A stretch of DNA of 64,000 nt from Neisseria sp. Its GTDB lineage: Bacteria; Pseudomonadota; Gammaproteobacteria; Burkholderiales; Neisseriaceae. The notes under the pieces are model-generated. The model was not told the DNA's origin, did not search any database, and saw only the letters and a program-made list of their open reading frames with translations. The translations under genes were made by a program, and so were the position numbers. The stretch covers positions 16,813 to 80,812 of the forward strand of contig NZ_JAUMZU010000013.1 in the NCBI RefSeq assembly GCF_030527965.1, given 5' to 3'. Positions within the stretch are counted from its first letter, which is position 1, and each line of letters starts with the position of its first letter. Shown one piece after another: positions 28,866 through 38,486 of the stretch.

Positions 28866-29873
28866 ATGGACGATTTAATCATCTACAACACCGACGATGG
28901 CAAAGCACATGTTGCCCTGCTTGTCGTAGAAAATGAAGCATGGTTAACACAGAAGCAGCTTGCCGAACTTTTTGACACCTCTGTTTCAAATATAACCACT
29001 CACATCAAAAATATATTTGAAAACAAAGAATTAGATGGACTTTCAGTTATTAAGGATTATTTAATAACTGCCCAAGATGGTAAACAGTATCAGGTAAAGC
29101 ATTATTCTCTTGATATGATTTTAGCCATTGGTTTTCGGGTTCGTAGCCCTCGAGGTGTGCAATTTCGCCGTTGGGCAAATACTCAACTACGTTACTATTT
29201 AGATAAAGGCTTTTTATTAGATAAGGAGCGGTTGAAAAATCCTCAAGGTCGTCTTGATTATTTTGATGAATTACTCGAACAAATTCGTGAAATTCGTGCG
29301 AGCGAAATGCGTTTTTATCAAAAAGTACGTGATTTATTTAAGTTATCTAGCGACTATGATAAGACCGATAAAACCACACAGATGTTTTTTGCCGAAACAC
29401 AAAATAAGCTGATTTATGCGATTACACAGCAAACTGCTGCAGAATTGATTTGTAACCGTGCTAATGCGGAATTGCCTAATATGGGATTAACGTCTTGGAA
29501 AGGCTCTGTTGTTCGCAAAGGCGATATTATTACTGCCAAAAATTATCTTACCAATGATGAATTAGATTCTTTAAATCGTTTAGTGATGATCTTTTTAGAA
29601 AGTGCTGAATTACGGGTTAAAAATCGTCAGGATCTAACGCTAAATTTCTGGCGTAATAATGTGGATAATTTGATTGAATTTAATGGGTTTCCGTTAATTA
29701 CCGGCAAAGGAAAACGAACCGCAAAACAAATGGAAGCGCTAGTGAAAGAACAATATACCTTGTTTGATCAATCCAGAAAGCAACAGAAACTCACTCAGGC
29801 AGAGGCTGAGGACTTGCAGATTTTAGAAAAATGGCAGAAAGATATTAACAAGCTAAAAAATAAGAGAAAGTAA
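28866..29873 (+). CDS. rhuM: RhuM-family protein within the type I RM locus
   Basis: 335-residue soluble protein of the virulence RhuM family. The N-terminal region has the hallmark [22 protein letters not shown], a helix-turn-helix-like segment, then [21 protein letters not shown] and [17 protein letters not shown]. The C-terminal half is helical and charged. RhuM genes are often found inside type I RM or other mobile loci; their biochemical role is unsettled despite the name. It lies 14 bases after hsdS and one base before hsdR, so all four genes are likely one operon. Confidence 0.88.
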   Translation: MDDLIIYNTDDGKAHVALLVVENEAWLTQKQLAELFDTSVSNITTHIKNIFENKELDGLSVIKDYLITAQDGKQYQVKHYSLDMILAIGFRVRSPRGVQFRRWANTQLRYYLDKGFLLDKERLKNPQGRLDYFDELLEQIREIRASEMRFYQKVRDLFKLSSDYDKTDKTTQMFFAETQNKLIYAITQQTAAELICNRANAELPNMGLTSWKGSVVRKGDIITAKNYLTNDELDSLNRLVMIFLESAELRVKNRQDLTLNFWRNNVDNLIEFNGFPLITGKGKRTAKQMEALVKEQYTLFDQSRKQQKLTQAEAEDLQILEKWQKDINKLKNKRK

Positions 29874-29874
29874 C

Positions 29875-32800
29875 ATGAACGAAACCAAAACCATTGCGGA
29901 ATCCAACAATTTTATTATTCTGGATAAATACACCAAAATCGAGCAAAACGGCAGCTACCAATCCGAGGCGGATTTGGAGCGGGAGCTGATTGCCGATTTG
30001 CAAAATCAGGGTTATGAATACCGCAAAGATTTAAATACCCAGCAAAAGCTGCTTGCCAATATACGCGTGCAGTTGCAACAGCTTAATCAAATGCAGTTTT
30101 CAGACAGCGAGTGGCAACGCTTTCTAACCGAGTATTTAGATAAGCCGTCTGACAATCTGATTGAGAAAACCCGCAAAATTCATGATAACCATATCTATGA
30201 TTTTGTGTTTGACGACGGGCATATTCAAAATATTTATCTGCTGGATAAGAAAAACATCGCCCGCAATAGCATGCAGGTCATCAATCAGGTGGAACAAACC
30301 GGTACGCATGCCAACCGTTATGACGTTACGATTTTGGTGAACGGCCTGCCATTGGTGCAAATCGAACTGAAAAAGCGCGGTGTTGCCATTCGTGAAGCTT
30401 TTAATCAGGTGCATCGCTATAGCAAAGAAAGCTTTAATGCCGAGCATTCGCTGTTTAAATATTTGCAGATTTTTGTGATTTCCAATGGTACGGACACCCG
30501 ATATTTTGCCAATACCACCAAGCGCAATAAAAACAGCTTTGATTTTACGATGAACTGGGCAAAATCAGATAATACACTGATTAAGGATTTAAAAGACTTT
30601 GCCGCAACTTTTTTCCAAAAACAGACTTTGCTGAAAGTATTGATGGATTATTCTGTTTTTGATAGTAGCGATACTTTATTGATTATGCGCCCATATCAGA
30701 TTGCGGCAGCCGAGCGTATTTTATGGAAGATTAACAGCAACCATCTCAGCAAAAAATGGAGCGCTGTCGAAAATCATGGCTTTATCTGGCATACCACCGG
30801 TTCGGGCAAAACGCTGACCAGTTTTAAGGCGGCAAGGCTGGCAACCGAGCTGGATTATATAGATAAAGTGTTTTTTGTGGTTGACCGGAAAGACCTCGAT
30901 TACCAAACCATGAAAGAATACCAACGCTTCTCACCCGATAGCGTGAATGGCTCTGACAATACCGCAGGTTTAAAAGCCAATATCGAAAAAGATGATAATA
31001 AAATCATCGTGACCACCATTCAAAAGCTGAATAATCTGATGAAAGGCGAAGACAATCTGCCAATTTATCAGAAGCAGGTAGTGTTTATTTTTGATGAATG
31101 CCATCGTTCGCAGTTTGGTGAAGCGCAGAAGAATTTAAAAAAGAAATTTAAAAAATTCTGCCAGTTCGGTTTTACCGGTACGCCGATTTTCACAGAAAAC
31201 GCGCTAGGCTCAGAAACGACCGCCAGTGTATTTGGGCGGGAGATGCATGCTTATACCATTACCGATGCCATTCGTGATGAAAAGGTTTTGAAATTCAAGG
31301 TAGATTATAACGATGTGCGCCCGCAATTTAAGAGCATGGAGAGCGAACAAGACGAACAGAAATTAACGGCTTTTGAAACCAAGCAGGCATTATTACACCC
31401 CGAACGTATCCGTGAAATCACGCAATATATTCTGACGCATTTCAAACAAAAAACGCACCGCTTAAATGTTGGTAGCAAAGGCTTTAATGCGATGTTTGCT
31501 GTAAGTAGCGTAGATGCCGCCAAGCTTTATTATGAGGAATTTAAAAAACAGCAAGCAGGCAAAAATAATCCTTTGAAAGTGGCAACGATATTCTCCTTTG
31601 CTTCCAATGAAGAGCAAAATGCAAAAGGGGATATTATCGATGAAGGCTTTGATCCGGATGCGATGAACTCTACTGCCAAAGAGTTTTTGTATATGGCGGT
31701 TCAAGACTATAACGCTTGCTTCAAGACCAATTACAGCTTGGATAGCAAATCATTTCAAAACTATTATCGCGACCTTGCCAAGCGAGTCAAAGAGCAAGAG
31801 GTTGATTTGTTAATTGTGGTGGGCATGTTTCTCACCGGTTTTGATGCACCTACGCTTAATACGCTATTCGTTGATAAAAATCTACGTTATCACGGCCTGA
31901 TACAAGCTTACTCACGCACCAACCGTATTCAGGGGGCAGTTAAAACATTTGGCAATATCGTGACGTTTCGCGACTTGGAGCAAGCAACCGTTGACGCCAT
32001 TACTTTATTCGGCAACAACAATACCAGAAATGTGGTGTTGGAAAAAAGCTATCAGGAATATATGGAAGGCTACACCGACAATACCAGCGGTGAGGCCTGC
32101 CGCGGTTATTTGGAGGTTGTGGCCGAGCTGAAAAATAAATTTCCCGAGCCCGACAATATCGTTGGCGAACAGGATAAAAAAGACTTTGCCAAACTATTCG
32201 GCGAATATCTGCGAGTAGAAAATATTTTACAGAATTATGACGAATTCGCCGGCTTGGAAGCCTTGCAGCAATTGGATACGACCAATCAAACAGCACTTGA
32301 GCAATTTAAAGCAGATTATTATCTCAGTGATGATGATGTAGAAAACATGAAATCCATTGAGATTTTGCCCAAACGCATCGTGCAAGATTATCGCTCTACA
32401 TACAACGATATTCGCGATTGGCTGCGCCGCGAGAAAAATGAGGAAAAAAACCAATCCAATATTGATTGGCATGATGTGGTTTTTGAAGTGGATTTGCTTA
32501 AATCTCAGGAAATCAATTTAGACTATATTCTTGAATTGATTTTCGAGCACAATAAGAAAACCAAAAGCCAAGCGGATTTAGTGGAAGAAATACGCCGCAT
32601 TATTCGTTCCAACTTAGAAAACCGCGATAAAGAAAGTTTGGTTGTGGATTTCATCAATCGAACCGATTTAAATAGCATCCCCGATAAGGCTACGATTATT
32701 GAAGCTTTTTTCACATTTGCCCGAGCTGAGCAACAACAAGAGGCGGAAAGCTTGATCGCATCGGAAAATTTGAACATCGAAGCAGCCAAACGTTATCTTT

Positions 32801-32958
32801 CTTCTTCATTAAAACGCGGCTACGCCAGCGAAAACGGCACTGACTTAAATGACATCTTGCCGAAAATGAGCCCGCTCAATCCGCAGTATTTAACGAAAAA
32901 ACAAGGTGTTCTGCAAAGAATCAATGATTTTGTGAATAAATTCAAAGGCGTCAGCTGA
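29875..32958 (+). CDS. hsdR: Type I restriction endonuclease subunit HsdR
   Basis: 1027-residue motor/nuclease subunit. The nuclease core includes the E-x-K motif IELKKRG (about 162-168). Helicase motifs follow: Walker A TTGSGKT (about 306-312), motif [12 protein letters not shown] (about 405), and motif [12 protein letters not shown], with motif VI-type YSRTNRIQ further on. The C-terminal assembly region is helical. It completes an apparently intact hsdM-hsdS-rhuM-hsdR system with no frameshift. A DUS hairpin terminates the locus. Confidence 0.95.
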   Translation: MNETKTIAESNNFIILDKYTKIEQNGSYQSEADLERELIADLQNQGYEYRKDLNTQQKLLANIRVQLQQLNQMQFSDSEWQRFLTEYLDKPSDNLIEKTRKIHDNHIYDFVFDDGHIQNIYLLDKKNIARNSMQVINQVEQTGTHANRYDVTILVNGLPLVQIELKKRGVAIREAFNQVHRYSKESFNAEHSLFKYLQIFVISNGTDTRYFANTTKRNKNSFDFTMNWAKSDNTLIKDLKDFAATFFQKQTLLKVLMDYSVFDSSDTLLIMRPYQIAAAERILWKINSNHLSKKWSAVENHGFIWHTTGSGKTLTSFKAARLATELDYIDKVFFVVDRKDLDYQTMKEYQRFSPDSVNGSDNTAGLKANIEKDDNKIIVTTIQKLNNLMKGEDNLPIYQKQVVFIFDECHRSQFGEAQKNLKKKFKKFCQFGFTGTPIFTENALGSETTASVFGREMHAYTITDAIRDEKVLKFKVDYNDVRPQFKSMESEQDEQKLTAFETKQALLHPERIREITQYILTHFKQKTHRLNVGSKGFNAMFAVSSVDAAKLYYEEFKKQQAGKNNPLKVATIFSFASNEEQNAKGDIIDEGFDPDAMNSTAKEFLYMAVQDYNACFKTNYSLDSKSFQNYYRDLAKRVKEQEVDLLIVVGMFLTGFDAPTLNTLFVDKNLRYHGLIQAYSRTNRIQGAVKTFGNIVTFRDLEQATVDAITLFGNNNTRNVVLEKSYQEYMEGYTDNTSGEACRGYLEVVAELKNKFPEPDNIVGEQDKKDFAKLFGEYLRVENILQNYDEFAGLEALQQLDTTNQTALEQFKADYYLSDDDVENMKSIEILPKRIVQDYRSTYNDIRDWLRREKNEEKNQSNIDWHDVVFEVDLLKSQEINLDYILELIFEHNKKTKSQADLVEEIRRIIRSNLENRDKESLVVDFINRTDLNSIPDKATIIEAFFTFARAEQQQEAESLIASENLNIEAAKRYLSSSLKRGYASENGTDLNDILPKMSPLNPQYLTKKQGVLQRINDFVNKFKGVS

Positions 32959-33002
32959 AACTTTTAAGTCAGATGGTTGGCAAGCTCAAAAGCATCCATC
33001 AA

Positions 33003-33048
33003 AAAACGCAAAGCCTGCCTGAATACTTTCAGACAGGCTTTGCGTTTT
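33003..33048. terminator. Long inverted DUS hairpin between hsdR and aniA
   Basis: AAAACGCAAAGCCTGCCTGAA against its near-complement across a four-base loop. It can serve hsdR (plus) and aniA (minus), which converge here. Confidence 0.8.
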
Positions 33049-33071
33049 CATTGCTCAGGCCTTATCAGGCC

Positions 33072-34283
33072 TTATTTGGAAGCGGCGCTGGCTGCCGTTG
33101 AAGCTGCGCCCGTATCAGTTATGGGTGACGGTTTCAAGGTTTGCTTCATCAGGCTGTCGTTCCACGTTCCTGCCACTTTGATTTGCGCCAAAGCGCCAAG
33201 ATTGACAGCTTCAATCAGGTTGTGGTTTAAGTAGGCGTAGGTGCCCGGCTGTTTGAAAGTATACATGGAGGCACCGGCAGAGCCTGCGCCGATAACCCAG
33301 CTTTCTAAGTTTTGAGCCGGCTTGTCGGCCAAATTACCACGCTCCCAAACATAATCGCCATGCCCGCCAATCAGATGAGGGTAAGACGGCCGGTTGGCTT
33401 GTGAGTGATAAAGCATAATGGTTTCACCCACCTTGGCTTTCAGCGCATTATCGCCGGTATAAGCGCCTTTTTTACCGCCAAACACGATATGGGTTGGAAT
33501 CAGGCCGTTCATGACTTTGATGTCGTCGGCCATGGAAGCGGTTGAATCAGGATAGCGTTTATACTTGCCATTGGCATCTTTAGGCAGATAAAAATCCTGT
33601 TCTCCAATATAGAAGGCTTTGTCGTAAGTTAATTTCCGACCTTCCTTATCTTTCAAGCCCTCTTTCGGCAATACTAAAATTGCGCCGTTCATACCATGAA
33701 CGACATGCCAAGGGATCATAGCCCCGCCCGGGGCGCAATGATAAACAAATACGCCCGGCTTAATGGCTCGCCAACGCAGTTTAACTTCCTCTCCCGGCTG
33801 AACAAGCGTCAACTCTCCGCCTCCCAAAGCACCGGTAGCAGCATGAAAGTCAATGTTATGCGCCATTTTATTGGTTTTCGGATTTTTCAGGGTCAAGTCG
33901 ACATAATCGCCTTCATGCACCACAATCATAGGGCCGGGCACGCTGCCATTAAAAGTAAAAGCCCATATAAACACGCCGGGTTCCACTTCGATTTCTTTTT
34001 CTTCAACCACCAGCGTCACTTCCACTACGCGCGGTTTGGCCGGAGCTTCGAGTGTGTGCTCCGGCACATTCGGCGGGGCAACCAATGTTTGTTTCACATG
34101 CTCCAATTTGCCGATTTCTTCCTCGCTTAAATTCGGCAGATCGGGTGTGTTCCCGGCAGATTGGGCTGCGGCCGGCTTCGCTTCTCCTGTTGCAGCGCTT
34201 TGCTGCGTATGATTGCTTTGCTGGCTGCAAGCTGTGGTTAAAAAGGCGGTAGTGATTAATGCATAAAGAATATGCTTTTTCAT
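33072..34283 (-). CDS. aniA: Copper nitrite reductase AniA (NirK), outer-membrane lipoprotein
   Basis: 403-residue nitrite reductase (nitrite to NO). Lipoprotein signal ends LTTACSQQ (Cys19), followed by an Ala/Ser/Thr/Gln-rich linker. Two cupredoxin domains carry the copper sites: [14 protein letters not shown], the type-1 segment [22 protein letters not shown] and the later THIVFGG and [11 protein letters not shown] blocks. The C-terminus is a low-complexity [11 protein letters not shown] tail like that glycosylated in gonococcal AniA. An FNR-like box and a second dyad are upstream. It converges with hsdR. Confidence 0.96.
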   Translation of the reverse strand: MKKHILYALITTAFLTTACSQQSNHTQQSAATGEAKPAAAQSAGNTPDLPNLSEEEIGKLEHVKQTLVAPPNVPEHTLEAPAKPRVVEVTLVVEEKEIEVEPGVFIWAFTFNGSVPGPMIVVHEGDYVDLTLKNPKTNKMAHNIDFHAATGALGGGELTLVQPGEEVKLRWRAIKPGVFVYHCAPGGAMIPWHVVHGMNGAILVLPKEGLKDKEGRKLTYDKAFYIGEQDFYLPKDANGKYKRYPDSTASMADDIKVMNGLIPTHIVFGGKKGAYTGDNALKAKVGETIMLYHSQANRPSYPHLIGGHGDYVWERGNLADKPAQNLESWVIGAGSAGASMYTFKQPGTYAYLNHNLIEAVNLGALAQIKVAGTWNDSLMKQTLKPSPITDTGAASTAASAASK

Positions 34284-34388
34284 AGTGGTCTCCAGTGGGT
34301 TATTTGTTTTATTCCACTTGATTTGGTGTGTTCTTTTAACAGCGCTTTCAGTATATTCTTAAAGTAAAGATTCACCAATAATACATGT

Positions 34389-34402
34389 TTGATATAAATC
34401 AC
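34389..34402 (-). promoter_or_regulatory. FNR-like operator upstream of aniA
   Basis: TTGAT-ATAA-ATCAC, one base from the FNR consensus TTGAT-N4-ATCAA, centred about 112 bases upstream of the aniA start codon. Anaerobic activation of aniA by FNR is established in Neisseria. Exact spacing to the transcription start cannot be fixed by eye. Confidence 0.65.
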
Positions 34403-34500
34403 CTTTTGTTCAATTTCAAATAAAATTGACAACAACTAGCTATTTATCAAAAATAATCATATAAATATCAATGATATATATAATTATAACTAGTAAATAA

Positions 34501-34518
34501 TTATGATTCTCATCATAA
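34501..34518. promoter_or_regulatory. 18-base dyad upstream of aniA
   Basis: TTATGAT-TCTC-ATCATAA, perfect seven-base arms. It resembles a Fur-type palindrome loosely; no regulator can be assigned with confidence. Confidence 0.35.
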
Positions 34519-34525
34519 TAAAACA

Positions 34526-34575
34526 AAAACCTTTTCAGACAAGCATCAACAATAATGCCTGTCTGAAAAGGTTTT
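34526..34575. terminator. Inverted DUS pair with extended arms
   Basis: AAAACCTTTTCAGACAAGCAT against ATGCCTGTCTGAAAAGGTTTT, one mismatch, loop of about eight bases. Downstream of tlpA on the minus strand. Confidence 0.6.
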
Positions 34576-34629
34576 ATGGATAAACTCAAGACCGTATCCG
34601 AACGGCCAAAAACATTTCAAACTGCCTGT

Positions 34630-34661
34630 AAACCTAATGCTCGAAACGGAGCATTAGGTTT
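34630..34661 (-). terminator. Non-DUS hairpin after tlpA
   Basis: Perfect 13-base arms AAACCTAATGCTC / GAGCATTAGGTTT with a six-base loop, ten bases beyond the tlpA stop codon. Confidence 0.7.
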
Positions 34662-34670
34662 AGCTCACTC

Positions 34671-35147
34671 TTAACCCATCTTGCATTGCGTTCGCACGGC
34701 CTTAACCGCCGCATCCAATTTCATCCCTTTCACTTCGCCGGCAATGCTTTGGCGGGCATCGCATTTTTCAGCATACACCACGGTATAAGGCACGCCGCCG
34801 AATGCGTTGCCCAGCGTTTTCATAAACGCGCGGCTGTCGTTACCCGCATAATGCCAGATAGGATAGGCGACCGGAGTTTGCTTCAAAAAGGCGCCGATAC
34901 TCTCCGGCTTATCCACCGCAACGCCGACCAGCGAAACCTTCTTCTTATCCTGCTTCTGATACCATGCCGACATGGCGGGCATTTCTTTGCGGCACGGCAC
35001 GCACCACGTCGCCCAGATATTCACCACCTTCACCTGCCCGGGCAGCGCCTGCAAATCCTGCGGTTTGCCGCTTTTCCAATCTTGCAGCTCGGCTGCAAAC
35101 GCGGGCAATACCGCTAAAGAAGCCAACAACATCAAATATTTTTTCAT
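34671..35147 (-). CDS. tlpA: TlpA-family periplasmic thioredoxin
   Basis: 158-residue exported thiol-disulfide oxidoreductase. The signal peptide MKKYLMLLASLAVLPAFA is followed by a thioredoxin fold with active site ATWCVPCRKEMP (Cys49, Cys52) and the cis-proline segment GGVPYTVVY. Two extra cysteines (AEKCDARQ and TQCKMG) may form a structural disulfide. Family members reduce cytochrome c or copper-site cysteines; the proximity to aniA is suggestive but not proof. It is a single-gene unit. Confidence 0.85.
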   Translation of the reverse strand: MKKYLMLLASLAVLPAFAAELQDWKSGKPQDLQALPGQVKVVNIWATWCVPCRKEMPAMSAWYQKQDKKKVSLVGVAVDKPESIGAFLKQTPVAYPIWHYAGNDSRAFMKTLGNAFGGVPYTVVYAEKCDARQSIAGEVKGMKLDAAVKAVRTQCKMG

Positions 35148-35284
35148 TATTTTTCCTTTCGATTCGGCGCCCTGCGGCAGCCTGCATCAGATTTTACGCG
35201 ACAAAACATTCACGTCGGCATACAATAACCAAACCTCAGTAATGCCTGTCTGAAACCAATCAAAACAATCTTTTAATAAATATC

Positions 35285-35641
35285 ATGGCCGACATCATTC
35301 TTTACCATAACCCCCGCTGCTCCAAATCGCGCGCCGCACTCGGTTTGCTGGAAAGCCGCCGTTTGCAGGTTGACGTTATCCGCTATCTGGATACGCCGCC
35401 CGATTTGCAAACACTGCAAAACCTGTTCAAAAAACTCGGCTTCGAATCGGCTCGCAGCATGATGCGGGTAAAAGACGATTTATACCACAGCCTCAAGCTG
35501 GACGATCCGCATTTGGATAACGATGCGCTGCTGAAAGCCATTGCCCAACACCCCGCCCTGCTGGAGCGCCCGATTGCCGTTATCGGCGAACGCGCCGCCA
35601 TCGGCCGCCCGCTGGAGCTCATCGAAGCGATTTTACCCTAA
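35285..35641 (+). CDS. arsC: Arsenate reductase, glutaredoxin type (ArsC family)
   Basis: 118-residue cytoplasmic thioredoxin-fold protein. The catalytic cysteine lies in YHNPRCSKSRAAL (Cys12), and the family end IGRPLELIEAIL is present, with the conserved arginine in ERPIAV. It reduces arsenate with glutathione/glutaredoxin in characterised members. No ars transporter or repressor is adjacent, so a housekeeping role (YffB/ArsC-like) is possible. The following gene starts four bases after its stop. Confidence 0.88.
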   Translation: MADIILYHNPRCSKSRAALGLLESRRLQVDVIRYLDTPPDLQTLQNLFKKLGFESARSMMRVKDDLYHSLKLDDPHLDNDALLKAIAQHPALLERPIAVIGERAAIGRPLELIEAILP

Positions 35642-35645
35642 AGCC

Positions 35646-36296
35646 ATGAGTGTATTCAAAACCGGCAAAAGCCCGCTGCGCTATTTTCTATTCGGCTTGC
35701 TCATCAGCTTGTCGCTGCCGGCTTTCATGCTGTTTTATTGCATCTTCGATGTTTACCAAACCGGCAATGCCAAGCCTTACGACGGCCAATCCGATGCCGC
35801 CGTGGTGCTGGGTGCCGCCGCTTGGGGCAATAACCCCTCGCCCGTTTTCCGCGAACGCATCAACCATGCCATTGCGCTTTACCAAAGCCAGAGGGTGGGC
35901 AAGCTCATTTTTACCGGCGGCACACCCAAAGCAGGCTACATGACCGAAGCCGAAGTCGGCCGCCGCTATGCGCTCAAACAAGGCATACCCAAAAACGACA
36001 TTCTGTTTGAAAACACTTCGCGCGACACCTTTCAAAACCTGCAAAACATCCGCCCGCTCTTGCGCGACAATAATATCGATTCCGTAATTATCGTCAGCGA
36101 CCCTTACCATCTGGCGCGCGCACGCACCATGGCCGCCGATTTAGGCATTAACGCAACTCTTTCTGCCACTCCGACCAGCCGTTATACCGACCAACAGAAA
36201 CGGCGCCGTTTCCTGCTGCAAGAAAGCTATGCCCTGTTCAGCTACCGCTGGGATTACTGGAGCGAGCGCATTTTGAGCGCGCTCAGGCTTGCTTAA
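35646..36296 (+). CDS. SanA/YdcF-like DUF218 membrane-anchored protein
   Basis: 216-residue protein with one N-terminal membrane helix (about residues 12-34) and a periplasmic DUF218 domain: SDAAVVLGAAAWG, LIFTGGTPKAG, ENTSRDTFQNL, VIIVSDPYHLARA. Closest in type to SanA/SanA-like vancomycin-resistance proteins of the envelope; enzymatic activity is unknown. ATG 35646 is used because upstream codons overlap arsC. It is co-directional with arsC after a four-base gap. Confidence 0.8.
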   Translation: MSVFKTGKSPLRYFLFGLLISLSLPAFMLFYCIFDVYQTGNAKPYDGQSDAAVVLGAAAWGNNPSPVFRERINHAIALYQSQRVGKLIFTGGTPKAGYMTEAEVGRRYALKQGIPKNDILFENTSRDTFQNLQNIRPLLRDNNIDSVIIVSDPYHLARARTMAADLGINATLSATPTSRYTDQQKRRRFLLQESYALFSYRWDYWSERILSALRLA

Positions 36297-36376
36297 ATTG
36301 GCAAAGGAACTTGATAGGGCGCATGCCGAATCTTTTTGCCACTCATCTTTTCGGTGCAAATAGAACGCAACATAAT

Positions 36377-36410
36377 AAATGCCTGTCTGAATACTTTCAG
36401 ACAGGCATTT
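36377..36410. terminator. Inverted DUS pair between converging genes
   Basis: AAATGCCTGTCTGAA and exact complement around four bases, ending in T. It serves the DUF218 gene (plus) and the small gene ending at 36435 (minus). Confidence 0.8.
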
Positions 36411-36434
36411 TTCAGCATATCAAAAACGCGCCAC

Positions 36435-36728
36435 TCAGCGCTTTTTCTGATTGGTATTCTTGCTGCCCTTCGGCTTTTTATCCGCCGCAGCCAGTCGTTG
36501 TGCCACAAATTCCACCATCAGCTCTTTTTTCTCCCAGAAAAAATGCTCCATTTTCGAGAGGGAATAGATTTTGCGCACCATGCCCGGCAGCCCGGCATGA
36601 ATGATGGCGGCCACTTCCTTATTGGTTTCTTCCGCGTCCATCGCCTGCTGCAAAGTGAGGCCTTTATCGTCGAGATAGGCTTGCAGTGATTTCTTCACGC
36701 TGCCGTGAATTTCAAATTGTCCGATCAT
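36435..36728 (-). CDS. Conserved hypothetical small protein
   Basis: 97-residue soluble protein, not recognised. It begins MIGQFEIHGSVKKSLQAYLD and ends in a lysine/asparagine-rich tail (KGSKNTNQKKR). The helical middle (LTLQQAMDAEETNKEVAA) has no motif I can name. ATG 36728 is preferred because AAGGA lies eight bases upstream. It converges with the DUF218 gene. Confidence 0.6.
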   Translation of the reverse strand: MIGQFEIHGSVKKSLQAYLDDKGLTLQQAMDAEETNKEVAAIIHAGLPGMVRKIYSLSKMEHFFWEKKELMVEFVAQRLAAADKKPKGSKNTNQKKR

Positions 36729-36869
36729 ATCGTTTTCCTTACGTTTGATTTTATGTTGCCCGCCGTTGTTGCGAGTTCGTTTCATGCGGCAAGCATTCTA
36801 ACAAATTTCGGGCGCGTCTCGGGCTGCTTCCTACAAACTTTAACGATATAATGCCGCTTTTGCCCCTTA

Positions 36870-36881
36870 TGCCTGTCTGAA
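36870..36881 (+). repeat. Host DUS abutting the hemJ start codon
   Basis: Exact TGCCTGTCTGAA ending one base before the hemJ ATG at 36883, in the place where a ribosome site would normally be. Confidence 0.85.
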
Positions 36882-36882
36882 A

Positions 36883-37302
36883 ATGTATCTTTGGTTTAAA
36901 TTTCTGCATGTGTTTTTCATCATCTCGTGGTTTGCCGGCCTGTTTTACCTGCCGCGCATTTATGTCAACCTCGCGATGACCGAGCCCGGAAGCGCAAGCT
37001 ACGACCACCTGTTGCAGATGGCGGAAAAGTTGTTTAAATTTATGACACCGCTGGGCATCGGCGCGCTCTTGGCCGGATTGGCCATTCCTTTCACCACAGG
37101 CTGGTGGGGCAGCGGCTGGGTGCATGCCAAAGCGTGTGTCGGCTTGGCACTGGCCGCCTATCATGTTTACTGTTTCGTTTTATTGCAAGCCTTCCGCCGC
37201 CAAAGCAACCGCCGCAGCCACAAATGGTTTCGCGTGTTTAACGAAATTCCCGTTTTATTGATGATCGCCGCCCTTTATCTGGTGATTTTCAAACCTTTCT
37301 GA
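36883..37302 (+). CDS. hemJ: Protoporphyrinogen oxidase HemJ
   Basis: 139-residue inner-membrane haem-biosynthesis enzyme (protoporphyrinogen IX to protoporphyrin IX). Four hydrophobic helices are visible, with the family residues in MYLWFKFLHVFFIISWFAGLF (shown in part: KFLHVFFIISWFAG), FYLPRIYVNL, and the C-terminal RVFNEIPVLLMI. UPF0093/CopD-like length. The DUS immediately before the start leaves no clear Shine-Dalgarno. The CYTH gene follows after 11 bases. Confidence 0.87.
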   Translation: MYLWFKFLHVFFIISWFAGLFYLPRIYVNLAMTEPGSASYDHLLQMAEKLFKFMTPLGIGALLAGLAIPFTTGWWGSGWVHAKACVGLALAAYHVYCFVLLQAFRRQSNRRSHKWFRVFNEIPVLLMIAALYLVIFKPF

Positions 37303-37313
37303 AGGATAACATC

Positions 37314-37787
37314 GTGAGCAACACTGAAATCGAACGCCGCTTCCTGCTGAAAAACGACGATTGGAAAGCCGCTGCCGGCGAGCGGAAATTCCTGAGCCAA
37401 GGCTATCTGAGCGTGGAAAAAGAACGCACAATCCGCGTGCGCATCATCGGCGACCGCGCGTGGCTGACGCTGAAAGGCTATATTTCCGACCTGACCCGCA
37501 GCGAATTCGAATATGAAATCCCGCTTCCCGACGCTCAAACCATGATGAACACCATGTGCCCGTTCAAACTGGAAAAATACCGCTACGAAGTCATCCACCA
37601 AGGCTTTACTTTTGAAATCGACCAATACCTTAACGAAAACGCGCCACTAATTGTGGCCGAACTTGAGCTGCCCTCGGAAAGCACCGCTTTTCCCAAGCCA
37701 GATTGGCTGGGTGAAGAAATCACATCCAACGGCCGCTACACCAACGCTTATTTAAGCAAACATCCTTATTCCGCATGGGAAAACTGA
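37314..37787 (+). CDS. CYTH-domain triphosphatase
   Basis: 157-residue cytoplasmic protein with the CYTH signature EIERRFLL at residues 5-12, then RTIRVRIIGDRAWLTLKG and the acidic/basic strands YEIPLPDA and EKYRYEV that line the triphosphate tunnel. Bacterial relatives hydrolyse inorganic triphosphate. The start is GTG 37314 after GAAGGAT. Its TGA shares one base with the ATG of the next gene. Confidence 0.85.
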   Translation: MSNTEIERRFLLKNDDWKAAAGERKFLSQGYLSVEKERTIRVRIIGDRAWLTLKGYISDLTRSEFEYEIPLPDAQTMMNTMCPFKLEKYRYEVIHQGFTFEIDQYLNENAPLIVAELELPSESTAFPKPDWLGEEITSNGRYTNAYLSKHPYSAWEN

Positions 37788-38128
37788 TGAAACGTTACCA
37801 CCCCGCAATCATTTATGGCAGCATCACCCTGTTTTGCCTGCTGTTCGGCGTGACAGCTTATCTGCTCGGGCAGCCCGCCCAAAGCATTTTTGCTTTTGCA
37901 TGGCTGGCCTGCGTGTTGGGCAACATGTCTTTTGCCATCATTTTCCATCTGAAAAAGCAACGCTATCTGCGCATGCTGGTAGGCGCCGTTGCCTTTGCCA
38001 CCGTGCCGGCCGCCTTCGGCTGCTTTTCCCTAATGCCCTTACTTATCGCAGCCCTAGGTGGCGCGCTGTTTGCGTTGAATGCCGAACTTTTCCCTGCGAT
38101 TCTTGAAATCATCGGACTCTTCAGCTGA
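37787..38128 (+). CDS. Small four-helix membrane protein
   Basis: 113-residue membrane protein, family not recognised. Four hydrophobic segments (about 8-26, 30-50, 60-82 and 84-106). ATG 37787 overlaps the CYTH stop codon (TGATG), indicating translational coupling; an in-frame ATG at 37775 is the alternative. A DUS terminator follows. Confidence 0.65.
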   Translation: MKRYHPAIIYGSITLFCLLFGVTAYLLGQPAQSIFAFAWLACVLGNMSFAIIFHLKKQRYLRMLVGAVAFATVPAAFGCFSLMPLLIAALGGALFALNAELFPAILEIIGLFS

Positions 38129-38132
38129 CAAA

Positions 38133-38163
38133 AATGCCTGTCTGAAACGTTCAGACAGGCATT
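38133..38163. terminator. Inverted DUS pair between converging genes
   Basis: AATGCCTGTCTGAA and complement around a three-base loop, five bases after the plus-strand stop and before the azlD end. Confidence 0.8.
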
Positions 38164-38183
38164 GGTGCTCAAAGCACGCTTAA

Positions 38184-38486
38184 TCAGACCTTCATTAAAT
38201 AGCCCAGCAAACCGGAGGAAGCCACCGCAATCAAAACCGTCGGCAGCATCGGCAAACGGCTGGCGGCAATCAAAGTAATCACCATAGCCACCAACTCATT
38301 CGGCTTATCTGAAACAAAATGCGGCGCAATCACCGAAATCAGCACGCAACCTGGTGCCGCTTCCATCACCGCTGCGGCGCGCGGGCTCAGCAGACGGTTG
38401 CGCAGAGCGAAAAAGCCGATTAAACGGGTTGTATAAGTCACGACCAGCATGCCGAGAATGGTCAGAAAAGATGCCCATGAAATCAT
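38184..38486 (-). CDS. azlD: Branched-chain amino acid exporter subunit AzlD
   Basis: 100-residue small membrane subunit of an AzlCD (BrnFE-type) exporter. Four hydrophobic helices, starting MISWASFLTILGMLVVTYTT, with the family block RLIGFFALRNRLLSPRAAA. Its ATG overlaps the azlC stop by four bases. A longer frame upstream overlaps azlC and lacks family similarity. Confidence 0.85.
   Translation of the reverse strand: MISWASFLTILGMLVVTYTTRLIGFFALRNRLLSPRAAAVMEAAPGCVLISVIAPHFVSDKPNELVAMVITLIAASRLPMLPTVLIAVASSGLLGYLMKV

Larger units (their letters stand above)
34284..34670. other. AT-rich control region between aniA and tlpA
   Basis: 387 bases with no gene. Going away from aniA it contains an FNR-like site (34389), an AT-rich stretch with an 18-base dyad (34501), an inverted DUS pair (34526) and a separate hairpin (34630). 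Confidence 0.7.
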
